Below, in pieces: positions 1 through 5,762 of a stretch of 10,421 bases of DNA. The first letter of the stretch is position 1, and every line of letters begins with the position of its first letter. Where the stretch lies: assembly GCA_964426355.1 (NCBI GenBank), contig CAYRRA010000158.1, positions 1 through 10,421 of the forward strand, written 5' to 3'. Source of the DNA: JAJFTV01 sp964426355. GTDB taxonomy: Bacteria > Chloroflexota > Anaerolineae > Anaerolineales > Anaerolineaceae. The position numbers and the translations under genes are program-made. The notes under the pieces were generated by a model that had not been told where the DNA came from, made no database searches, and was given only the letters and a program-made list of their open reading frames with translations.

Positions 1-205
1 AAAAATGTAAAAACAATTTTTTTTAGACAAGAAAAAAATAAAAAGCGCATCTATTTACAAAATAACCTGCAACTGAAATGTTGTAGCAACAAAAACCTTA
101 AAAGGTATATCATTTAGACCAATGCCAGAATCGGCGTGTTGATATGACAATGTTATAAATTTATGGCGTATAGCAAAATATCTATGGGAGAAGTAAATTT
201 TATTT

Positions 206-253
206 CAAATGAAGTAACTTTTCTAATGACAATTATTCCAAATGAAGTAACTT
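206..253. repeat. Direct repeat, two 15-base copies 33 bases apart
   Basis: The sequence CAAATGAAGTAACTT occurs at 206-220 and again at 239-253. Each copy contains a small palindrome, GAAGT-A-ACTTC, perfect in the second copy and one base off in the first. The 33-base spacing is close to three helical turns, which would put both copies on the same face of the DNA, as in paired protein-binding sites. The function is unknown. Confidence 0.6.
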
Positions 254-262
254 CTCCAGAAA

Positions 263-283
263 AGCCCTGGATGGCTATTTTTT
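263..283 (+). terminator. Weak candidate intrinsic terminator
   Basis: A short stem AGCC/GGCT with a 6-base loop (263-276) is followed by ATTTTTT. The stem is only 4 bp, so this is a marginal terminator. It could end transcription of a gene lying before the window. Confidence 0.2.
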
Positions 284-300
284 GCCGCGTCATCTTGAAA

Positions 301-367
301 AACTTATCCCTTTGACTGCGTTGATATTGGCAACTGTTTTCAGATTGGAACTGTTTTGGGATAAGTT
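301..367. repeat. Long-armed inverted repeat
   Basis: AACTTATCCC at 301-310 is matched by its exact reverse complement GGGATAAGTT at 358-367, with a 47-base spacer. Inside the spacer AACTGTTTT occurs twice (332-340 and 349-357), 17 bases apart. This could be an RNA stem in a leader or the ends of a small element. I do not recognise a known riboswitch. Confidence 0.5.
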
Positions 368-596
368 AAGTAAATTATAAAAAAACGTAAAAATAAAAAT
401 AAAGACAATAAATAAGTATGTAAATGGAAATTATGGTAAAATTATGATGTATAAAAGCATATATAAGTGATTTAAAAAATGAATATCAATTACCTGTGAA
501 CTGGTGAAAAACGCGCTTTGTGCTGCACCAGGCAGTTGTAAAACTAAAGAGGAATGTGCCACGATCTATATCAATGTGATTTCAGGAGGATAGACA

Positions 597-1946
597 ATGA
601 ATGTTACAGAAACACTGCAAGGAGTATGGCGCTCGCGCGGGTATAATCGCTTGCTCGCCTGCGATCAAACCGGTTTCAAGCTGTACGATCTCACCAGCAT
701 AAGCTGTGTGGAGAGCATGGGCGGTTCCTGGGAGGTGTTTGAACGGTTTTTTGATCGCATCCAATCGGACACCCACGATCATTTCAGCCTGTTTCTAAAG
801 GGCGGCATCACCTGCTATCACTGGGACCGGCAGGCTGGGATGCCGGAAGCATTATTGAACCAGTCTGTCGCCAGGGCGGGGGACGTTGAATTTAATTTCG
901 AAGTCTTCTGGCGCTATTTTGCCGAAAATTATGCCTTTTTTTCCCTGCGCAGCGTGGACTGGGAGCAGGTATACGCAACCTATCGGTCCAAGGTAAACAC
1001 CAGCACCAGCGAGTCGGAGCTGTTGGAAATTTTTGGTGAAATCCTGGCTTTGCTGGGCGATGACCATGTCAGCCTTATTGCCGGTGAGCGCCGCATTGAA
1101 AGTGCAACACGGCACGCACTGCTCAGGCAGTGGCAGCAAGAGTTTGGGCTGGAAGACATGATGGCGTTGTATCATGCCGGGATGGGCAGATTGCTGGGAT
1201 TTATCCAGACCGATGTGCTGCACGGTGAGGGGCAATTGGCTGCAAACCAGCGCGTGCTATGGGGGAAAGTTGCACCCAACATTGGTTATTTAATGATCGT
1301 TGCGATGTTCAATTTTATTGAAGAGAACGATTCGCCTGAGGAAGAAGAGGGCTCAACTCTCGAAGAACACAAGCTCGCTGAGAACCTGGAAGCACTGAAA
1401 GCAGCAATCGACCGCGTCATGCAGGATTTCAAAGGGCTGGATGGCGTGATCATCGATGCGCGCTTCAACCCCGGCGGTGCAGACTCGGCTTCGTTATTGG
1501 TCACAAACCGCTTCACCGACCAGAAACGCCTGGCTTTTACCAAGAAGGCGGTAACGGAAAATGGCTATACCGAAGAGCAGCCGATCTATATCTTTCCAGA
1601 AGGCGAGATACAGTTCACCCGCCCGGTTGTTTACCTGACCAGCGAAGCCACCATCAGCGCGGCAGAAATTTTTACCCTCAGCATGATGCCGCTGCCGCAC
1701 GTAACCCGCATGGGCGAACCCACCCAGGGTGTGCTTTCGGATGTGCTTGGAAAGAAGCTGCCCAATGGCTGGGAGCTGGGTCTTTCCAACGAGGTCTATA
1801 CCGCCTGCGATGGCGAATTGTACGAGGGGCGTGGCATTCCGCCGCACATTGAAATTCCCATTTATAACCCGGACAATTTTTATCCGACGTTGAAGAGTAC
1901 AGTGGATAAAGCCGTTGAATGGCTTGAGAAAAAACTGAAAGGATAA
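597..1946 (+). CDS. S41-family peptidase (C-terminal processing / tricorn-like), cytoplasmic
   Basis: This 449-residue protein resembles S41 serine peptidases. After an N-terminal region of unknown fold (about 1-95), a helical segment (about 100-160, starting FEVFWRYFAENY) looks like the tricorn-type S41 core and contains the D-D-H motif (D155, D156, H157). The catalytic half has an NPGG motif (291-294) and the likely nucleophile Ser354 in ATISAAEIF, followed by GEPTQG (373-378) and EGRGIPPHIEI (410-420). No PDZ domain, signal peptide or membrane segment is visible, so it probably works in the cytoplasm, unlike most CtpA-type enzymes. The lysine of the CtpA Ser/Lys dyad is not evident after Ser354, so a tricorn/IRBP-like subgroup is more likely. 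An acidic insert lies at 242-259. AGGAGG at 584-589, 7 bases before ATG, fixes the start. The substrate is unknown; the neighbours give no hint because the gap follows. Confidence 0.8.
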   Translation: MNVTETLQGVWRSRGYNRLLACDQTGFKLYDLTSISCVESMGGSWEVFERFFDRIQSDTHDHFSLFLKGGITCYHWDRQAGMPEALLNQSVARAGDVEFNFEVFWRYFAENYAFFSLRSVDWEQVYATYRSKVNTSTSESELLEIFGEILALLGDDHVSLIAGERRIESATRHALLRQWQQEFGLEDMMALYHAGMGRLLGFIQTDVLHGEGQLAANQRVLWGKVAPNIGYLMIVAMFNFIEENDSPEEEEGSTLEEHKLAENLEALKAAIDRVMQDFKGLDGVIIDARFNPGGADSASLLVTNRFTDQKRLAFTKKAVTENGYTEEQPIYIFPEGEIQFTRPVVYLTSEATISAAEIFTLSMMPLPHVTRMGEPTQGVLSDVLGKKLPNGWELGLSNEVYTACDGELYEGRGIPPHIEIPIYNPDNFYPTLKSTVDKAVEWLEKKLKG

Positions 1947-1950
1947 CCCC

Positions 1951-2050
1951 NNNNNNNNNNNNNNNNNNNNNNNNNNNNNNNNNNNNNNNNNNNNNNNNNN
2001 NNNNNNNNNNNNNNNNNNNNNNNNNNNNNNNNNNNNNNNNNNNNNNNNNN
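1951..2050. other. Assembly gap (100 Ns)
   Basis: A run of exactly 100 Ns begins four bases after the peptidase stop codon. The round number suggests a scaffold gap of unknown true length. The repeat-rich sequence that starts at its right edge probably caused the break. Genes could be missing here, and the linkage of the peptidase to the rest of the window rests on scaffolding only. Confidence 0.95.
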
Positions 2051-2368
2051 CGTTTGTGATGGGTAATCTGTGATTGGGGTTGTGGTCTTAGCCCCATAGT
2101 GGTGCTGTTTGCAGCCGGAGAGATTTATCCTTCGGCGGATAAGGATGAAACAGGTTGCTATGGGATAAACCTACCTTTATCAATGCTGTGGGATCAATCC
2201 CACAGCTAGAGGACAGCGCCGGATAAATCCGGCTACACCTCGCTCCGCAGGTACGCAGCAGCCCATAGTAGCGCAGTTTACAACTGGCGGGATTATTCCG
2301 TTTGTGATGGGTAAAATGGGTAATCTGTGATTGGGATAACACTTTACCAATCACAGATTACCCATCAC
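2051..2368. repeat. Palindrome-rich intergenic repeat block
   Basis: The segment between the gap and the dehydrogenase gene is a mosaic of short repeats. A 28-base unit at 2051-2078 (ends CGTTTGTGATGGG and TAATCTGTGATTGGG) recurs at 2299-2335 with 9 extra bases (TAAAATGGG), and 22 bases of it appear inverted at 2347-2368. Between these lie perfect hairpins: GCTGTGGGA/TCCCACAGC (2185-2193/2198-2206) and GCCGGA/TCCGGC (2218-2233). A further direct repeat begins CCCATAGT at 2093 and 2262. No protein is encoded. It looks like a family of mobile or amplified intergenic palindromes (REP/MITE-like); copies elsewhere in the genome cannot be seen from here. Confidence 0.75.
2318..2363. repeat. 17-bp perfect hairpin just past the dehydrogenase gene
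   Basis: GGGTAATCTGTGATTGG (2318-2334) pairs exactly with CCAATCACAGATTACCC (2347-2363) around a 12-base loop. It starts about 20 bases beyond the stop codon of the minus-strand dehydrogenase gene. No T-run follows on the minus strand, so it is not a classical intrinsic terminator, but a stem this long could still shield the 3' end of the operon mRNA. Confidence 0.65.
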
Positions 2369-2383
2369 GGTTCACCGGTTCCG

Positions 2384-3862
2384 TTAGAATTTCCGCGTCC
2401 ATTCTTTGGGCCAGCGTTCCACGACCACTTTCTTCTGGGTGAAGAATTCGACCGCGTCCATGCTTTGCCCGTGCATGGTTCCGAAGAAACTATCCTTCCA
2501 GCCGCTGAAGGGGAAGAAAGCCATTGGCGCAGCGATACCGATGTTGATGCCGATGTCGCCGGCTTCCACCTCGTTGCGGAATTTGCGCGCCGATGCGCCG
2601 CTGGATGTGAAGATGCAAGCCATATTGCCGTAGGATGCGCTGTTGACCAACCGGATGGCTTCTTCCAGGCTTTCAACCTGCATCATGCTGAAAACCGGAC
2701 CAAACAATTCTGTCCTGGCAAGCGTGCTGTCGGGTTTTACGCCTGTGAGGATGGTGGGTTTGATGAAAAAGCCATTGGGGTAAGCAGCGATATTCGGGCT
2801 ACGTCCGTCCAGGTGCAGGCGAGCGCCTTCGGAAATGCCTTTGGCAATCAAGCCTTCTATGCGGGTGCGGCTTTCGGTGCTGATCACGGGTCCCATTTGG
2901 ATGCCTTCATCCAGCCCAAACCCAACGGTACGTTGGGCGGAGGCTTCGGTGAAGGCTTCCAGGAAGGTCTTACCCGCCTCGCCGACCGTGATGCCCAATG
3001 AAACGGCAGCACAGCGCTGCCCGGCGCACCCGTAAGCACTGTCCGCCAGGATGCGCACCGCGGTTTCGATGTCGGCATCCGGCATGATGACCACCGGGTT
3101 CTTGGCGCCGCCCTGGCACTGGGCGCGCTTGCCGTTGGCGGTTGCGCGCGAATAAACATATTTTGCCACCGGGGTAGAACCAACGAAGCTGATGGCGCGG
3201 ATCACGGGGTGATCCAGGATAGCATCCACGCATTCGCGCGAGCCATTCACCATGTTGATCACACCCTTGGGGAAGCCGCACTGGTCGATCAGCTCAAAAA
3301 CGCGCTGCATGGTCATGGGCACCCTTTCGGATGGTTTGACGATATAGGTGTTGCCGGCGGCTAAAGCATACGGGAAGAACCAGAAGGCAATCATCCCGGG
3401 AAAGTTGAAAGGACAGATGCAGGCGCCCACACCAACTGGCTGACGAATCATGAACTCATCAATCCCGGTGGCAATATCTTCGGAGAAAACCCCTTGCATC
3501 AGGGTGGGCATACCGCAAGCCACTTCCACGTTCTCTACAGCGCGCAGCATTTCGCCTTTGGCTTCGTCAAAGGTCTTGCCGCATTCTATGCTGATCAGGC
3601 GGCTGAGCTCATCGCTGTGCTCCTCCAGCAAGGATTTGAGCTTGAAAAGCGGTTGTATGCGGCGTACGACCGGAACCCGCCGCCAGTCTTTGAAGGCGCG
3701 TTCGGCTGCTTGAGCAGCCTGCTCTACCTCGGCAGGCGGTGAGAGCGGTACGCGGGTGAGTACCTCAGCCGTGGCAGGGTTGAGCACTTCGAGGGTTTCG
3801 GCTGCGGACGATGCACGCCATTCGCCGTCAATATAGTTGAGCATAAGGTCTTTTTGGTTCAT
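2384..3862 (-). CDS. mmsA: CoA-acylating (methyl)malonate-semialdehyde dehydrogenase
   Basis: The enzyme oxidises malonate or methylmalonate semialdehyde with NAD+ and CoA to acetyl-CoA or propionyl-CoA, with loss of CO2. At 492 residues it has the usual family length. Aldehyde-dehydrogenase landmarks are in place: PFNFP (151-155), KPSE (176-179, cofactor binding), FVGST (226-230), catalytic Cys284 in GQRCAA, and ELFGPV (385-390). The glutamate motif of ordinary ALDHs is replaced by GGAKNP (N255), and Arg107 and Arg283 sit where this subfamily recognises its substrate carboxylate. The C-terminus (PFSGWKDSFFG, then DAVEFFTQKKVVVERW) is diagnostic of MmsA/IolA. The start is MNQKDLM at 3862; a longer frame beginning with TTG at 3883 would include the Shine-Dalgarno. 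It follows the aminotransferase by 88 bases, so its semialdehyde substrate is probably made by that enzyme. A role in inositol or valine breakdown is possible but has no support here. Confidence 0.93.
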   Translation of the reverse strand: MNQKDLMLNYIDGEWRASSAAETLEVLNPATAEVLTRVPLSPPAEVEQAAQAAERAFKDWRRVPVVRRIQPLFKLKSLLEEHSDELSRLISIECGKTFDEAKGEMLRAVENVEVACGMPTLMQGVFSEDIATGIDEFMIRQPVGVGACICPFNFPGMIAFWFFPYALAAGNTYIVKPSERVPMTMQRVFELIDQCGFPKGVINMVNGSRECVDAILDHPVIRAISFVGSTPVAKYVYSRATANGKRAQCQGGAKNPVVIMPDADIETAVRILADSAYGCAGQRCAAVSLGITVGEAGKTFLEAFTEASAQRTVGFGLDEGIQMGPVISTESRTRIEGLIAKGISEGARLHLDGRSPNIAAYPNGFFIKPTILTGVKPDSTLARTELFGPVFSMMQVESLEEAIRLVNSASYGNMACIFTSSGASARKFRNEVEAGDIGINIGIAAPMAFFPFSGWKDSFFGTMHGQSMDAVEFFTQKKVVVERWPKEWTRKF

Positions 3863-3868
3863 GGGAAC

Positions 3869-3874
3869 TCCTTT
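3869..3874 (-). promoter_or_regulatory. Shine-Dalgarno fixing the mmsA start
   Basis: On the minus strand AAGGAG lies 6 bases before the ATG at 3862. This makes 3862 the start and places the upstream TTG (3883) in the untranslated leader. Confidence 0.8.
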
Positions 3875-3905
3875 CTGTTGCAAGAGAAATGAGAAAAAAG
3901 GGTAG

Positions 3906-3933
3906 AGAGCAGTTGTTGGCTATTCTCTGCTCT
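3906..3933 (-). terminator. Weak stem-loop between aminotransferase and mmsA
   Basis: AGAGCAG (3906-3912) is complementary to CTGCTCT (3927-3933) with a 14-base loop. Read on the minus strand, a run of six Ts follows a few bases after the stem. It could be a partial terminator lowering mmsA expression, or chance; the stem is short and the T-run is not immediately adjacent. Confidence 0.25.
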
Positions 3934-3950
3934 TGATTCTCTAATTTTCT

Positions 3951-5291
3951 TCATCCTTCGTAGTATGGATCGACTTCATCGAGCGCTTTGTCGATGATAT
4001 CCAAACCTTCCTGCACCTGGGCAGCGTTGATGGTTAAGGGCGGGGTGTTGAAGATCCAGTTCCAGCGCACAAAGGTGCTCAAGCCGTTTTTCTCCAACGA
4101 ACTGGCAGCTTTTTTCATCGGCTCGGTCAACGGCTGGTTGAAAGCGCTCATCGGTTCGCGGGTAGCGCGGTTTTTGACCAGTTCGATCACGTAAAAGAGA
4201 CCTGTGCCGCGGATATCACCCAGGCAGGGATGTTTTTCAGCCAGTTCTTTGAAACCTTTCTCCATCAACGCTCCCATCGCGCGGACGTTCTCGAAGATAT
4301 TCTCATCGCGGTAAGCCTGGATGGCTGCAATAGCCGTTGCACAAGCCAGCGCGTGGGCGTTATAGGTCAGCCCGATCCAGAGGGTCTTGTCTTCAAAGTG
4401 TTCGGCGATGGTGTCCCGCACCAGCACTGCCCCCAGGGGGACGTAGCCACTGGTAATACCCTTTGCCACCGCGATCATGTCTGGTTTGACGAATGGGTAG
4501 TGGTTGATGCCGAACCATTCGCCGGTGCGCCCGAAACCGCTCATAACCTCATCGATGATGAGCAGGATGCCGTATTTCGCGCGGATTTCTTCGATGCGTT
4601 GCCAGAAAGCCGGTCCGCCCTGGATGATACCGCTTGTTCCGCTGTACCCTTCCAACAGGATGGCAGCCACATTTTCAGGACCTTCAAACAGAACAGTCTC
4701 CTCAATCAGGTCGCCCAGTGCGATGTCGCCCTCTTCCTGCGTGCGCCCGCGATAAATGGGGCTGCGATAGGCGTAGGGGTCGTGAACGTGTACGATCCAG
4801 GGTACACCGGGTTCATTTGCCAGGCGGCGCGGGTCGCCGCCCGCACACATTGCACCAAAGGTTGAACCGTGGTAAGAGCGGTAACGGCTGAGCACTTTTT
4901 GCCTTCCGGTATACTGGCGAGCGATCTTCATGGCGTTTTCAATCGCATCGGCTCCGCCCAACGTGAGAAAGCTCTTGGTCAATCCCGGAGGAGCAATTTG
5001 CGCCAGCATCTCACCCAGGCGGGCGCGCGGTTCGGTGGTAATGGTGGGTTTCACGTAGGTGATTTCGGCAGCCTGCTCCTGGATGGCTTTGATCAGTTTG
5101 GGGTGCTTGTGCCCCAGGTTGACGTTGATCAACTGCGCAGACCAGTCGATAAAACGTTTGCCGTTTGCGTCCCAAAAATAAACGCCCTCGGCGCGCACCG
5201 CCGGGATGGGGTTCCAGGCAGCCTGTGCAGTCCAGCCTGCCAGGCTGTATTTCTTGCTCATTTGCACCATTTCATCGTATGTCAGGCTCAT
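3951..5291 (-). CDS. Class III PLP-dependent aminotransferase (omega-amino acid type)
   Basis: This 446-residue enzyme belongs to the class III (omega-amino acid) aminotransferases, which move a terminal amino group to pyruvate or 2-oxoglutarate and leave a semialdehyde. Key parts: GGADAIENAMK (112-122) and YRSYHGST (137-144) for cofactor binding, D247-E248 in IIDEVMSGFGRTG contacting the pyridine ring, and the Schiff-base Lys277 in AVAKGITSGYVPLG. The DEVMSGFGRTGEWF and VAKGITS-YVPLGA stretches resemble taurine/beta-alanine-type transaminases. The downstream (methyl)malonate-semialdehyde dehydrogenase makes beta-alanine or beta-aminoisobutyrate the likeliest substrate. Taurine or 4-aminobutyrate remain possible because this family is easily misassigned. 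AGGAG at 5300-5304, 8 bases before ATG, supports the start. The small gene upstream ends 29 bases before, consistent with one transcript. Confidence 0.88.
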   Translation of the reverse strand: MSLTYDEMVQMSKKYSLAGWTAQAAWNPIPAVRAEGVYFWDANGKRFIDWSAQLINVNLGHKHPKLIKAIQEQAAEITYVKPTITTEPRARLGEMLAQIAPPGLTKSFLTLGGADAIENAMKIARQYTGRQKVLSRYRSYHGSTFGAMCAGGDPRRLANEPGVPWIVHVHDPYAYRSPIYRGRTQEEGDIALGDLIEETVLFEGPENVAAILLEGYSGTSGIIQGGPAFWQRIEEIRAKYGILLIIDEVMSGFGRTGEWFGINHYPFVKPDMIAVAKGITSGYVPLGAVLVRDTIAEHFEDKTLWIGLTYNAHALACATAIAAIQAYRDENIFENVRAMGALMEKGFKELAEKHPCLGDIRGTGLFYVIELVKNRATREPMSAFNQPLTEPMKKAASSLEKNGLSTFVRWNWIFNTPPLTINAAQVQEGLDIIDKALDEVDPYYEG

Positions 5292-5320
5292 GTTTTAAAC
5301 TCCTATCGAATATATAAAAT

Positions 5321-5644
5321 TTACGAATGGGGTGAGTGATGTCTTTGAAGAAAAATTTCCAGCGTTTCGATGATGCCTTTATGAGTCTCCGCTAAAAGCG
5401 AGGGGGAAAACCCCAGGCATACCACGCGCGCTCGTTCTGGTGAGTAAACAGCAGTAACGCCTTTGTCCGATGGTTTTGCTGTGGTGATAGGCGCTTTCTG
5501 CAGCTCAACAGCGCAGTCCATCGCCAGTTCTTCAAGAAAGAACTCGATATCAATCCCGCCAGGGGCAGCGCGCAGACGCCAGAGGAGTTCGGGATAGCGT
5601 GTTTGCAGGCGGAGCAAATCATCGATCAGTTGATCTGATTGCAT
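5321..5644 (-). CDS. Uncharacterised 107-residue protein
   Basis: I do not recognise this protein. It begins MQSDQLIDDLLRLQTRYPEL and looks soluble and mostly helical in its first 55 residues, including an acidic segment (IDIEFFLEELAMD). A more strand-like middle follows (VTAVYSPERARVVCLGF), then a C-terminal helix (about 86-101). No membrane segment, signal peptide or metal-binding cluster is visible. The start at 5644 is chosen because AGGAAG lies 7 bases upstream. The frame stays open back to a GTG at 5758, but that extension would run through two inverted repeats and has no ribosome site. It sits between the PucR gene and the aminotransferase, 29 bases from the latter, so it is probably cotranscribed with the catabolic pair. 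It could be an accessory or sensor protein of that pathway, which is inference from position alone. Confidence 0.6.
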   Translation of the reverse strand: MQSDQLIDDLLRLQTRYPELLWRLRAAPGGIDIEFFLEELAMDCAVELQKAPITTAKPSDKGVTAVYSPERARVVCLGFSPSLLAETHKGIIETLEIFLQRHHSPHS

Positions 5645-5683
5645 GGAAAGGCTTCCTGCTTTCGCGGTGGAATTCTTGATACC

Positions 5684-5689
5684 AATATA
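5684..5689 (-). promoter_or_regulatory. Possible -10 element for the catabolic genes
   Basis: Read on the minus strand, TATATT lies about 40 bases before the start of the small gene and just past two inverted repeats. No good -35 hexamer sits at 16-18 bases, so an activator-dependent promoter is possible but unproven. Confidence 0.25.
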
Positions 5690-5712
5690 CCCCCATTTGC
5701 CCCCGGATGGAG

Positions 5713-5736
5713 TGGTAAAACGCATCCAGTTTACCA
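5713..5736. promoter_or_regulatory. Inverted repeat, candidate operator 2
   Basis: TGGTAAA (5713-5719) is the exact reverse complement of TTTACCA (5730-5736), with a 10-base spacer. Half-site centres are 17 bases apart. It lies between the PucR gene and the small gene, next to a second, better palindrome. It could be a site for the PucR-family protein or another dimeric regulator. Confidence 0.45.
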
Positions 5737-5741
5737 TTGTT

Positions 5742-5762
5742 TGGTGTGCAAAGTGCACACCA
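5742..5762. promoter_or_regulatory. Perfect 9-3-9 palindrome, candidate operator 1
   Basis: TGGTGTGCA (5742-5750) and TGCACACCA (5754-5762) are exact reverse complements separated by AAG. The palindrome abuts the stop codon of the PucR gene and lies about 98 bases before the start of the small gene. No T-run follows on the minus strand (the next bases are AACAATGG), which argues against an intrinsic terminator and favours a DNA-binding site. The natural candidate binder is the PucR-family protein encoded next to it. Confidence 0.55.

Larger units (their letters stand above)
1..596. other. A+T-rich non-coding region upstream of the S41 peptidase
   Basis: This stretch holds no convincing gene on either strand. 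It is clearly richer in A and T than the coding DNA that follows and has long A-runs around 370-410. Visible structure includes a 15-base direct repeat at 206-220 and 239-253, a 10-bp inverted repeat at 301-310/358-367, and a weak hairpin with a T-run near 263-282. I could not identify a convincing -35/-10 pair for the downstream gene; several TATAAA-like hexamers occur near 450-465 without a good -35 partner. The last 15 bases carry the Shine-Dalgarno of the peptidase gene. Confidence 0.6.

Noticed and set aside
1678..2097. Minus-strand frame running through the N gap
   Set aside because: It exists only because Ns carry no stop codons; the part outside the gap is antisense to the peptidase.
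2051..2368. CRISPR array in the repeat block
   Set aside because: Copies are few, irregularly spaced, in both orientations and internally palindromic; there are no uniform spacers and no cas genes.
2327..3001. Long open frame on the plus strand (224 codons) opposite the dehydrogenase gene
   Set aside because: It lies antisense to a gene with all family motifs, its protein looks like nothing known, and it starts inside the repeat block without a ribosome site.
4230..4865. Open frame on the plus strand opposite the aminotransferase
   Set aside because: Antisense mirror of a clearly real gene; its composition reflects codon bias of the other strand.
5645..5758. N-terminal extension of the 107-residue protein to a GTG at 5758
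   Set aside because: The start would lie inside a perfect palindrome without a Shine-Dalgarno, whereas 5644 has one at the right distance.
5742..5762. Palindrome after the PucR stop codon as an intrinsic terminator
   Set aside because: No T-run follows on the minus strand, so an operator is more likely, though a Rho-independent role cannot be fully excluded.
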